A stretch of DNA of 35,941 nt, from NCBI GenBank assembly GCA_002396805.1, contig DGYW01000019.1, positions 11,722-47,662 of the forward strand, given 5' to 3'. Within the stretch, counting starts at the first letter, position 1, and each line of letters opens with the position of its first letter. The notes beneath the pieces are model-generated. The model ran no database searches and was not told the DNA's origin. It saw only the letters and a program-made list of their open reading frames with translations. This document shows, piece after piece, positions 16,601 through 23,018 of this stretch. Both the position numbers and the translations under genes were made by a program. Source of the stretch: Firmicutes bacterium UBA4996. GTDB taxonomy: Bacteria; Bacillota; Limnochordia; Darwinibacteriales; Darwinibacteriaceae.

Positions 16601-17195
16601 CATTGCCATGAGGGATTTAGAAATTCGGGGTGCAGGTAATCTTTTAGGACCTGAACAGCATGGATTTATCGCGTCAGTTGGTTTTGAGCTATACTGTAGG
16701 CTCTTGGAGGAGTCCATTAAGGAGCTCAGGGGTGAGGCAGTTGTGGCCCCGCCAGAGCCAGTTTTGGACCTCCAGGCTGATGCTTTCATCAGTGATGATT
16801 TTGTGGAGGATCCTGGTCAAAAAGTCGAATTATATCAGAAGATTATTGCCCTTGATTCTCTAGAAGCCTGTGATGACCTAGAAGAAGAAATTCAGGATCG
16901 CTTCGGTGATTTACCCCAGGCTGTGCGCAATCTCCTGCAAATCGCCCGCATTAAGGTGTTTTCCCGGTTCTTGGGTATTAGTCATATTACGGCTCGGAAG
17001 AACAAATTTGAAATTAGGTTTTTGGAAGGTTTAGCCATTGAAGCGGAAAAGTATGCAACTTTATACCAACACTATCGGGGTAAGATCTCGTATCGACATG
17101 GACGGATTGGGCAACTTCTAGTGGAGAAAGATCCCGTGGACGAGCAGGCGTTACTGTTCCTCACTGAGGTATTAGCTGCCATTCGGGATGAATAA
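13689..17195 (+). CDS. mfd: Transcription-repair coupling factor Mfd
   Basis: Mfd removes RNA polymerase stalled at DNA lesions and recruits UvrA. The product has 1168 residues, full length. Order: degenerate UvrB-like N-terminal modules (about 1-400, SRPLIWEGNELMPYEEALP), CarD-like RNA polymerase-interacting domain around 500-600 (LRVGDYVVHINHGIGQYLGI), and SF2 translocase with Walker A LLCGDVGYGKTEVAIR near 651-666, DEEQ box VIVDEEQRFGV near 755, and motif VI QLRGRVGRTNRVAYAYF. The TRCF C-terminal domain follows near 1010-1110. It starts at TTG 13689, with AAAGGGGAAG just upstream. The 3' end overlaps the -35 of the predicted spoVT promoter. Confidence 0.97.
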   Translation: MSLQSLVDLLSHSKELTTINQKIQARRGQGQIITGLSGGQRAIFLSNIYRPDGVMLVVTSDLAQGEKLAQDLRALIPTSRPLIWEGNELMPYEEALPALDLRTARLNVLQGGSKAGTVIFAPVTSLLEGLISPVCLANSQFSINLDSYFDLDELASKLVSLGYERVALVESWGQFSIRGGIVDIAPVGGEYPIRLELFGDEVDSLRVFEFETQKSLENIKEVTIGPARETLYDFSNLDQIKQEIWLAAQGQSERLHRLGLAQEADDLLAQVARHLEQFEEQGYFPGIDQYKPFFSSKATLLDYLPSDTLIVLDEPTRLKEAAVHASTEIGENISVLLARGRVLGNFAQLYWDWNDLWAKFQERSPVYLAVLGKRVPGMEEAGTSSLSLRMPEHFGGSLERMLRRAKQWRKEHYRILILTSTPERGQRVAELLRAEEIPAIFVEQLERELQIGNCVVTTGSLETGFEFPAFKLVVLTELELYGRPRAKTRVAKVEEGLRIAPHELRVGDYVVHINHGIGQYLGIEALQVDNRSKDYLYIRYAGQDRLYVPTDQINLLQRYVGLEEAPPRLSKLGGNEWARVKKRAKESVQEMAEGLIKLYAEREALPGFAFPEDTPWQRDFENSFPYQETPDQLQAIEAVKRDMEKAQPMDRLLCGDVGYGKTEVAIRAAFKAVSSSKQVAVLVPTTILAQQHHRTFVERFEGFPINIAVISRFQSPAEVNRTLDKVRIGSVDVIIGTHRLLSKDVVFKDLGLVIVDEEQRFGVAQKERLKEISKTVDVLTLSATPIPRTLHMAMVGVRDMSVIETPPEDRYPIRTYVVEYDEQIIRQAIMRELARQGQVYFVHNRVQSIDFIYGELQKLVPEARIAIAHGQMDETVLERVMLDFYNGEFDILLCTTIIETGMDIGNVNTLIVDHADYLGLAQLYQLRGRVGRTNRVAYAYFTHRKDRVLAEDAEKRLSAIKEFTELGSGIRIAMRDLEIRGAGNLLGPEQHGFIASVGFELYCRLLEESIKELRGEAVVAPPEPVLDLQADAFISDDFVEDPGQKVELYQKIIALDSLEACDDLEEEIQDRFGDLPQAVRNLLQIARIKVFSRFLGISHITARKNKFEIRFLEGLAIEAEKYATLYQHYRGKISYRHGRIGQLLVEKDPVDEQALLFLTEVLAAIRDE

Positions 17196-17219
17196 AAGTG
17201 GAAAAGGGAGTCTATACTA
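17190..17219 (+). promoter_or_regulatory. Candidate sigma-G (forespore) promoter of spoVT
   Basis: GAATA (17190-17194, overlapping the mfd stop) and TATACTA (17213-17219) are 18 bases apart. This matches the sigma-G pattern GHATR-N18-CATAHTA except for the first -10 base. spoVT is transcribed by sigma-G in Bacillus. Confidence 0.55.
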
Positions 17220-17251
17220 AGGGCAAGCAACCTTAGAGGAGGGGTGTGGCG

Positions 17252-17785
17252 TTGAAAGCAACTGGGATAGTAAGACGAATAGACGATCTAGGTCGTGTAG
17301 TCATCCCCAAAGAAATTAGGCGTACTTTGCGTATTCGCGAAGGCGATCCCTTAGAGATTTTTGTTGATCGAGATGGGGAGGTGATTCTTAAGAAATACTC
17401 ACCCATAGGTGAACTAGGGGATTTTGCCCAAGAGTATTCTGACTCTTTGTATGAAACTACAGGTCATGTCGCCATTATTACTGATCGAGATGCGGTTGTG
17501 GCCATTTCTGGGGCCCCTAGAAAACAGTGGGTGGATCGATCCATCGTATCCGTTGTGGAAAAGGCCATGGAATCACGACGCACTATCACCACAAGAAAAG
17601 GGGAACATCCAGAAGACGACCAATGGGAGTTTGCCATGCAGGTTATTGCACCCATTATTTCTGAAGGGGATCCCATTGGCACTGTCATCTTAGGTACTAA
17701 CGAACAGAGCCGTAGTTTGGGTGAATTGGAGATAAAGTTGTGCGAAACCGCGGCAGGATTTTTAGCAAAACAAATGGAACAATAG
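17252..17785 (+). CDS. spoVT: Stage V sporulation protein T, forespore transcription regulator
   Basis: SpoVT is a tetrameric DNA-binding protein that tunes sigma-G-dependent genes in the forespore. The 177-residue product starts MKATGIVRRIDDLGRVVIPK, an AbrB-type swapped-hairpin DNA-binding domain (residues 1-50), followed by a GAF-like domain (about 55-177, with VIAPIISEGDPIGTVILG) ending ETAAGFLAKQMEQ. Length and both ends closely match the Bacillus protein. The start is TTG 17252, with AGGAGG (17237-17242) 9 bases upstream; the in-frame GTG at 17246 is too close to the site and adds two residues not seen in the family. Confidence 0.95.
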   Translation: MKATGIVRRIDDLGRVVIPKEIRRTLRIREGDPLEIFVDRDGEVILKKYSPIGELGDFAQEYSDSLYETTGHVAIITDRDAVVAISGAPRKQWVDRSIVSVVEKAMESRRTITTRKGEHPEDDQWEFAMQVIAPIISEGDPIGTVILGTNEQSRSLGELEIKLCETAAGFLAKQMEQ

Positions 17786-17866
17786 GGCAAATCATCGGGT
17801 AGGGGACTCCTAGTCATATCCCGCACCTTCGTAGCGTAAAGTGGACTACGGAAGGGAAGTAGGTAC

Positions 17867-19465
17867 ATGACAAAGGAGTCTTTTTTACGTGGTGCAGTAA
17901 TTTTAGCTCTAGCAAGTATGGTGAGTAGAGTAATCGGACTAATTTATATGGTGGTCTTGCCCCGCTTAATCTACGATGATGGAATGGGTTTGTACCAATT
18001 AGTAAAACCGATCCACTATTTTGCAGCTGTAATCGCCATCGCAGGTATGCCTGTGGCTATTTCCAAATTAATTGCAGAAAAGGTGGCCCAAGGTTCGGTA
18101 AGTGAGGTTAGACGGGTCTTTAGACTGGGTACTCTGGTGGTAGTTGTGACCGGAGGGGTTGTGGCACTAAGTCTATTGGCTGGTTCTAGTTGGTTTGCCC
18201 AAGTCTTTGCTCGAGATCTGGGAGTTAGTTCAACCCTAGCCATTTTGGGCCCAGCCTGCTTCTTCTTGGCCCTTAGTGCCTCTTTTCGTGGATTCTTTCA
18301 AGGTTTACAATACATGACTCCTACTGCCATCTCCCAAGTTGCTGACCAGGTCATTCGGGTAGCAGCTACGATTTTTTTGACCCTTTGGTTAAGACCCTGG
18401 GGTATTGAGCGCGCAGTCACGGGAGTTGCTTGGGGGTTTTTAGTTGGAGAATTGACTGGTTTCTTAGTGTTAGTAGGTTTTTACTTGCTCAAACAAAGGG
18501 AAATACTAGGTGAACTGCCACCTTTAAACTTAAGACAAGGCCCAGACTCCGCAACTCAGATTGTGGGCAAATTATTGAGTTTAGCTATGCCTGCCGTTAT
18601 TGCGACCGTATTGTGGCCCATTATGCAGTTAGCAGACAGCCTCTTAATTCCTTGGCGGATGGAGGTGGCTGGCTTTGATCCTGATGCCATTCGTGAAGGT
18701 CTAGGTCACTTGGGGATGGCCCTGACGTTAGCCCAGTTTCCCAATATAATTACGGTAGCCCTGGCTACTAGTTTAGTTCCAGCCATCTCAGAAGCGTGGG
18801 CTTTGCGTAATAAGAAATTAGTTACCTACAGGGCAGAAGAGGCCCTCCGTATGGCTTTGGTCTTTGGGCTTCCCTCTTTCGCTGCGTTGTATGTGTTGGC
18901 TAAACCCCTCACCCTAGCCCTCTTTGGGTACTCCCAGGTGGGGACACCCTTGAAAATCCTGGCCTTTGGTACCATTACTTTGGGTTTGATTCAAGCAACC
19001 ACAGGCATTTTGCAGGGCCTTGGAGCCATGACCATCCCTGTGCGCAATCTAGTGGTGGGAGTGGTAGCCAAATTTGCTCTCAACTACTTTTTGGTGGCTT
19101 CTCCTGCTCTAGGTATTTTAGGGGCTGCTTGGAGCACTACCTTGGGATGGGTCCTGGTGGCAGCCCTAAATTTTAGCGCGGTTTTACGGCGAGTAGGAAG
19201 AGTAGTACACTGGCGTTATGGCTTACTTAATCCCCTCTTAGCTACTACCTTAGCTGCAGTGGCCATGTATTATCTGCAAGACACCTTAGTGCACTTTATC
19301 CCCAATTCACTGGCGAGCCTCACTGCCTTAATCGGCGGCTTCGTACTTTATTTCTTGCTCCTGGCCATGTGGGGTACCCTACAAGAACGAGATTTTCACT
19401 TGTTACCTGTGGTGGGTAAGGGCTTGAGCCGCTTTCTTCAAGATTGGGGATTTTTGCGCAGTTGA
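17867..19465 (+). CDS. SpoVB-like MOP-superfamily flippase (positional yabM)
   Basis: The product has 532 residues with about 14 hydrophobic segments along its length, starting SFLRGAVILALASMVSRVIG, the signature N terminus of SpoVB/MurJ/Wzx-type exporters. Relatives move lipid-linked oligosaccharide across the membrane; SpoVB itself is needed for spore cortex synthesis, and in B. subtilis a SpoVB-like gene, yabM, lies at this place after spoVT. A role in peptidoglycan precursor transport is likely but the exact paralogue is not certain. GGGAAG (17854-17859) precedes ATG 17867, and the purines upstream of it are part of a possible hairpin. The 3' end overlaps mazG tail-to-tail by 28 bases. 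Confidence 0.9.
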   Translation: MTKESFLRGAVILALASMVSRVIGLIYMVVLPRLIYDDGMGLYQLVKPIHYFAAVIAIAGMPVAISKLIAEKVAQGSVSEVRRVFRLGTLVVVVTGGVVALSLLAGSSWFAQVFARDLGVSSTLAILGPACFFLALSASFRGFFQGLQYMTPTAISQVADQVIRVAATIFLTLWLRPWGIERAVTGVAWGFLVGELTGFLVLVGFYLLKQREILGELPPLNLRQGPDSATQIVGKLLSLAMPAVIATVLWPIMQLADSLLIPWRMEVAGFDPDAIREGLGHLGMALTLAQFPNIITVALATSLVPAISEAWALRNKKLVTYRAEEALRMALVFGLPSFAALYVLAKPLTLALFGYSQVGTPLKILAFGTITLGLIQATTGILQGLGAMTIPVRNLVVGVVAKFALNYFLVASPALGILGAAWSTTLGWVLVAALNFSAVLRRVGRVVHWRYGLLNPLLATTLAAVAMYYLQDTLVHFIPNSLASLTALIGGFVLYFLLLAMWGTLQERDFHLLPVVGKGLSRFLQDWGFLRS

Positions 19466-20226
19466 TCTTTAGCCCGATCCCAGAGGAGGTTTAGCTCATC
19501 TAGGTTCATTTCTTGTAGCTGCAGATTTGCTTCCTTGGCCTCTGCTTCTACTAAATGGAAACGATCCGTAAATTTAGTTGTGGCTCTTTGTAATGCGAAT
19601 TCTGGATCCACTTTCACAAAACGGGCTAGATTAACGATGGCAAAGAGCAAATCACCTAGTTCCTCTTCTAAGCCCTGACGATCGCCTTCGCTTAGGGCTT
19701 CTTCTAGTTCAGCCAACTCTTCGTGGACCTTAACTATAACTTCCGAGGTCTCGTCCCAATCAAAGCCTACCTTGGCTGCTTTCTTTTGCACCTTTTCTGC
19801 CCTCATCAAAGCGGGAAACTGCTTGGGTACCCCATCTAAAATAGATGTTCGTGTGGCGCCAACTTGCTCGGTTCTCTTAATGGCATCCCAATTAACCACC
19901 ACTTGATCGGGGGTATCAGCCTGAACATGGGCAAAAACGTGAGGATGGCGACGTACCAGCTTGTCACTGAGGTTTTCAATGACGTCATTAATATTAAAGG
20001 CGCCATGCTCCGTAGCAATTTGGGCATGGAGCAAAACCTGCAAAAGGACATCCCCGAGCTCGTCTTTGATTTCCTCAGGATTTTCCTCATCGATAGCCTC
20101 AAAAAGCTCGTAGCTTTCTTCAAGCAAAAAACGCTTGAGACTGTGGTGTGTTTGTTCTCGATCCCAAGGACAGCCTTCTGGGGAACGTAGTTTTTCAATG
20201 ATCTTAACTAATGCGGACCAACTCAT
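19438..20226 (-). CDS. mazG: Nucleoside triphosphate pyrophosphohydrolase MazG
   Basis: MazG hydrolyses NTPs and dNTPs to monophosphates, clearing aberrant nucleotides. The 262-residue product holds two MazG domains. The first (about 10-110) has RSPEGCPWDREQTHHSLKRF and the metal motif EESYELFEAI...EIKDELGDVLLQ. The second (about 140-250) has EELAELEEAL...LEEELGDLLFAIVN. This is the MazG (YabN C-terminal half) form without the methyltransferase domain that Bacillus YabN carries. AAAGGGG stands 8 bases before the ATG. It is transcribed against spoVB and yabP, probably from upstream of hup 65 bases away. Its last 28 bases overlap the 3' end of the spoVB-like gene. Confidence 0.95.
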   Translation of the reverse strand: MSWSALVKIIEKLRSPEGCPWDREQTHHSLKRFLLEESYELFEAIDEENPEEIKDELGDVLLQVLLHAQIATEHGAFNINDVIENLSDKLVRRHPHVFAHVQADTPDQVVVNWDAIKRTEQVGATRTSILDGVPKQFPALMRAEKVQKKAAKVGFDWDETSEVIVKVHEELAELEEALSEGDRQGLEEELGDLLFAIVNLARFVKVDPEFALQRATTKFTDRFHLVEAEAKEANLQLQEMNLDELNLLWDRAKDQLRKNPQS

Positions 20227-20257
20227 GGATAAGCCCCTTTCTATTCTTTAAAGGGAA

Positions 20258-20281
20258 GAGCCCCCTGCGGTGAGGGGGCTC
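20258..20281 (-). terminator. Hairpin between hup and mazG (weak terminator or attenuator)
   Basis: GAGCCCCCT (20258-20266) and AGGGGGCTC (20273-20281) form a 9-bp perfect stem with a 6-base loop. Reading leftward it is followed only by TTCCCTTT, so it may reduce rather than stop transcription into mazG. Confidence 0.55.
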
Positions 20282-20291
20282 AAGACATTTC

Positions 20292-20570
20292 TTACTTAGG
20301 AGCAACTGCTTCCCGTAGGGATTTACCGGGTTTGAAAGCAGGAACTTTAGTGGCAGGAATTGTGATAGGCTCTTTGGTGGAGGGGTTAACTCCCTGACGA
20401 GCTTGACGATTCCTGACTTCAAAGGTGCCAAATCCTACAATCGTAACTTTTTCTTCTTTAGCTAAAGTTTCGGAAATGGTTGCAAACACTGCTTCAACAG
20501 CATCGCTTGCCGCCTTCTTGGTCATATTAGACTTTTCGGCTACACTAGCGATTAACTCTGCTTTGTTCAC
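20292..20570 (-). CDS. hup: HU-family DNA-binding protein
   Basis: The product has 92 residues, normal for HU, a dimeric nucleoid protein that bends DNA. It starts MNKAELIASVAEKSNMTKKA and has the signature GFGTFEVRNRQARQGVNPST, with the DNA-binding arm continuing to the helix KPGKSLREAV. It initiates at GTG (20570-20568 on the minus strand) with AAGGAGGT 6 bases away, a near-perfect site, suggesting high expression. It is the first gene of a hup-mazG unit on the minus strand and is divergent from spoIID. The 168-base intergenic region contains a 10-bp inverted repeat. Confidence 0.97.
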   Translation of the reverse strand: MNKAELIASVAEKSNMTKKAASDAVEAVFATISETLAKEEKVTIVGFGTFEVRNRQARQGVNPSTKEPITIPATKVPAFKPGKSLREAVAPK

Positions 20571-20639
20571 AAATAGACCTCCTTTAAGGTGGAAATATAC
20601 CTGTTTATTCTAGGATTATTCGGGTTCTCCTGCTACAGT

Positions 20640-20672
20640 GGTAATATTTTCCCCACAAACTCAAATATTACC
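20640..20672. repeat. 10-bp perfect inverted repeat between hup and spoIID
   Basis: GGTAATATTT (20640-20649) and AAATATTACC (20663-20672) are separated by 13 bases, with half-site centres about 23 bases apart, near two helical turns. There is no T run. It sits in the divergent promoter region about 70 bases from both genes and could be an operator or a site for a dimeric protein. Confidence 0.6.
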
Positions 20673-20738
20673 CATCATTCTAGCGATTTTTCCCTTTGGT
20701 TTTGGTGAAACTAGTAAAAAAGAGCTAGGGGGATGGAC

Positions 20739-21698
20739 ATGAGGTTTACGCGAAACCACGGGGTGGTACTGGCCTTAGTGTTAGTCATGATCGGCACCGT
20801 TACCTTTTTAATTAGCTGGTCTGGAAATGACAAAAACATAGCCCGGGATCTCAAGCAAGAGCCCGAGGTCAGTGTGTATAATAATGAGACTGGGCAAATC
20901 ACCAAGATGCCTTTAGAAGAGTATGTGGCGGCCGTTGTGGCCGGGGAGATGTTTCCCGATTGGCCTAAGGAGGCCTATGCTGCACAAGCCATTTTCGTCC
21001 GTAGCTTTACCATGGATTTCATTGCGAGCGGGGGTGTGAAGGATAAATATGGGGCAGATGTTTCTACGTCAATTGAGGAGACTCAAGCCTTTAATCCCCA
21101 GGCTGTTACTGCACAGATCAAAGAGGCGGTGCAAACGACTAGGGGTCAGGTGATGACCTATGATAATCGTTTTGTGAGAGCTTGGTTTCATGCCTATTCT
21201 GGTGGGACCACCGCCCGGGCTAAGGAGGGTTTAGATTATAAAGAACAAGAGCCTCCCTTTACCAAGAGTGTCACGTTGCCGGAGAACAAACATGTTCCAG
21301 AAGAGGTGAAGCAGTGGGTAGCTGAATATAGCGCAGCTGAGTTAAGGCCGCTACTAGCCAAGGTGGGGGTGAATGTGGGGGAGATCCAAAATATCACCAT
21401 TGTAGAACGGGGACCTAGTAAGCGAGTGACGAAAATCGAGGTATCAGGTGCCCAAGGTAATGCCCAGGTTTCGGGACCCCAGTTTCGCCTCGCAGTGGAT
21501 TCTACAAAAATGAAATCTACTCTAGTGGAGGACTTTGTCTTTACTAATGGGAGCTTGAGAATTACTGGTACTGGCTATGGCCATGGTGTTGGCCTTAGCC
21601 AATGGGATGCTTACATGTTAGCTAAAGAGGGTAAGAGCCCAACGGAGATTGTGGAGACCTTTTTCCAAGGGATTAAGATTAGGAAAATCTACGACTAA
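20739..21698 (+). CDS. spoIID: Stage II sporulation protein D (SpoIID), lytic transglycosylase
   Basis: SpoIID cleaves peptidoglycan during engulfment, acting in the mother-cell membrane. The 319-residue product has a short cytoplasmic N terminus, one hydrophobic segment at about 10-28 (VVLALVLVMIGTVTFLISW), then the SpoIID domain: PLEEYVAAVVAGEMFPDWP (with the Glu expected at the catalytic site), AAQAIFVRSFTM, HAYSGGTTA, and the C-terminal GTGYGHGVGLSQWDAYMLA. In B. subtilis spoIID lies elsewhere. ATG 20739 is preferred over ATG 20733 because TAGGGGG ends directly before the latter, giving 6-base spacing only to the former. No convincing sigma-E promoter could be read upstream. Confidence 0.93.
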   Translation: MRFTRNHGVVLALVLVMIGTVTFLISWSGNDKNIARDLKQEPEVSVYNNETGQITKMPLEEYVAAVVAGEMFPDWPKEAYAAQAIFVRSFTMDFIASGGVKDKYGADVSTSIEETQAFNPQAVTAQIKEAVQTTRGQVMTYDNRFVRAWFHAYSGGTTARAKEGLDYKEQEPPFTKSVTLPENKHVPEEVKQWVAEYSAAELRPLLAKVGVNVGEIQNITIVERGPSKRVTKIEVSGAQGNAQVSGPQFRLAVDSTKMKSTLVEDFVFTNGSLRITGTGYGHGVGLSQWDAYMLAKEGKSPTEIVETFFQGIKIRKIYD

Positions 21699-21758
21699 TT
21701 CTAATTTGGCCAGCCCCTGCATAAACTGTAGAAAGATTTTGGCAGGGGGGTAGTTCTA

Positions 21759-22043
21759 GTGGAAGATAAAAGGCTGAGCAATGTTCGCCATCAACTAGTT
21801 TTAGCGGAGCGTGAACGGTTAACCCTTGATGGGGTTACCCACGTAGAGAGTTTCGACGATCGGGAAATCGTGCTAGATACTGAACTAGGTGGTTTAGTTG
21901 TACAGGGGGAAGATTTGCACATTAAGGAGTTGAATTTGGAGAAGGGCAATTTACTGGTGAGTGGTTTTATACAATCTATTGAATACCTAGGAGAATCCTT
22001 AGGCAAGCGGGGGAAAGGCTTGTTGGCGAGACTATTTCGTTAG
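21759..22043 (+). CDS. yabP: Sporulation protein YabP
   Basis: The product has 94 residues and matches the YabP/YqfC family, needed with YabQ for cortex formation under sigma-E in B. subtilis. It shows RHQLVLAERERLTLDGV, then VESFDDREIVLDTELGGLVV and QGEDLHIKELNLEKGNLLV, with the basic tail LGKRGKGLLARLFR. It begins at GTG 21759, 8 bases after GGGGGG. The sequence CATAAACT at 21720-21727 is one base off the sigma-E -10 (CATACANT), but I see no good -35. The Shine-Dalgarno run forms the 3' arm of a stem with CCCCTGC (21714-21720). Confidence 0.88.
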   Translation: MEDKRLSNVRHQLVLAERERLTLDGVTHVESFDDREIVLDTELGGLVVQGEDLHIKELNLEKGNLLVSGFIQSIEYLGESLGKRGKGLLARLFR

Positions 22044-22066
22044 CCATCAGTGGGGAGGTGTTGTTT

Positions 22067-22528
22067 ATGGAGCCTCTAAGCGCGCAACTCTATGCCTTTG
22101 GAATAGTCCTCTTAGCAGGCGTCTCCTTGGGTGTTTTCTTTGATTTGTTTCGGGTAATTCGGGGGTTATTGCGGCCGGGACTATTAAGTACGCCCCTTTT
22201 AGATCTCTTGTTTTGGGTCTTATTAACCCCCATCCTAATCCTTTATCTACTCTTGGCTAATTGGGGTGAATTGCGCGGCTATGTGATCATTGGGCTTGTC
22301 CTGGGTTTTTTCTTCTACAAGCTGTTACTTAGTGGTATTGTAACTGCTGTCTTGATCTGGTTGGCCAATCTAGTAATGACTGTGCTCAATCTGGTTGGGA
22401 CCTTTTTATTACGCCTGGTTTCGATTCCGATTTTAATCTTGTCTGAATTAAAATTTGGTTGGATTCATCAGGGTGCAAAACCTAGGACCCTACTTCGCTT
22501 TCGTCCGAAATTACGCTGGCGCAAGTGA
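22067..22528 (+). CDS. yabQ: Spore cortex biosynthesis protein YabQ
   Basis: The 153-residue product is a polytopic membrane protein with four to five hydrophobic segments: SAQLYAFGIVLLAGVSLGVF near the N terminus, then the family motif FFDLFRVIRGLLRP, then FWVLLTPILILYLLLANWGE and FFFYKLLLSGI. The tail is basic (RFRPKLRWRK). YabQ acts in the mother-cell outer forespore membrane and is required for cortex. ATG 22067 is chosen, 8 bases after GGGGAGG (22052-22058); GTG 22058 overlaps that site. The gene follows yabP by 23 bases in the usual order yabP-yabQ-divIC. Confidence 0.92.
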   Translation: MEPLSAQLYAFGIVLLAGVSLGVFFDLFRVIRGLLRPGLLSTPLLDLLFWVLLTPILILYLLLANWGELRGYVIIGLVLGFFFYKLLLSGIVTAVLIWLANLVMTVLNLVGTFLLRLVSIPILILSELKFGWIHQGAKPRTLLRFRPKLRWRK

Positions 22529-22584
22529 GCAAGGGCAGGAATCTCTAGAAAAACGGGGAATGAGACAACTGGGAGGTTGTCACT

Positions 22585-22893
22585 ATGAGAACGAGATTCC
22601 AACCCTGGAAGATACTGTTGTTGCTTGTAGTTCTCTGGGTAGGTTTTAACTTCGCCCGCAATGCGTTCGATAACTACCAGCTGAAACAGAAGATTAGTGC
22701 TCTAGAAAAGCAACTAGTGGTCTTAGAGTTGCGTGGTGAGGAGTTGGAGAAGGAAATCGCAGAATGGCAGTCACCGGAAAACATTGAGCGAATAGCTAGA
22801 GAAGAGTTGGGCCTGGTTAAACCGGGGGAGGTAATGTACATCTTATCCGAACCCTTAACAGCAGATGTGGAGCGAGACGTTAAAAAAAGGTAA
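22585..22893 (+). CDS. divIC: Septum formation initiator DivIC/FtsB family
   Basis: The 102-residue bitopic membrane protein has a short basic N terminus, one transmembrane segment (ILLLLVVLWVGFNFARNAF, residues about 10-28) and an extracytoplasmic coiled coil (QKISALEKQLVVLELRGEE, continuing to about residue 70). It ends with the conserved block NIERIAREELGLVKPGEVMY. DivIC pairs with FtsL in the FtsQ-type complex that activates septal peptidoglycan synthesis. GGGAGGT (22571-22577) is followed by ATG 22585. It is the last gene of the yabP-yabQ-divIC run, and the following promoter starts a new unit. Confidence 0.92.
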   Translation: MRTRFQPWKILLLLVVLWVGFNFARNAFDNYQLKQKISALEKQLVVLELRGEELEKEIAEWQSPENIERIAREELGLVKPGEVMYILSEPLTADVERDVKKR

Positions 22894-22923
22894 TCTAGGC
22901 TAGTCAGCTGTGGGCCTGCTTTT

Positions 22924-22950
22924 TTGGCATTATTGACACAAAAATGCCAA
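22924..22950. repeat. 8-bp inverted repeat around the -35 of the yabR promoter
   Basis: TTGGCATT (22924-22931) and AATGCCAA (22943-22950) are perfect mirror arms with an 11-base gap containing the TTGACA box. It looks like a repressor operator; an RNA hairpin role is unlikely because it is upstream of the transcription start. Confidence 0.6.
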
Positions 22951-22961
22951 TAATATATAAT
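22933..22961 (+). promoter_or_regulatory. Perfect consensus sigma-A promoter of yabR
   Basis: TTGACA (22933-22938), 17-base spacer, TATAAT (22956-22961). Start of transcription is expected near 22968, about 50 bases before yabR. Confidence 0.88.
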
Positions 22962-23018
22962 GTATAGTAGCCGCGTGCCCTGCAACGGCAAAATCCTAGA
23001 GGAGGAATTTTTTAACGT

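Noticed and set aside
20571..20640. TAGAAT on the minus strand as the hup -10
   Set aside because: No acceptable -35 was found 16-18 bases away, so the hup promoter is left unassigned.
22894..22923. Possible terminator after divIC (AGGC/GCCT and a T run)
   Set aside because: Only a 4-bp stem with a long loop; too weak to call, although six T follow.
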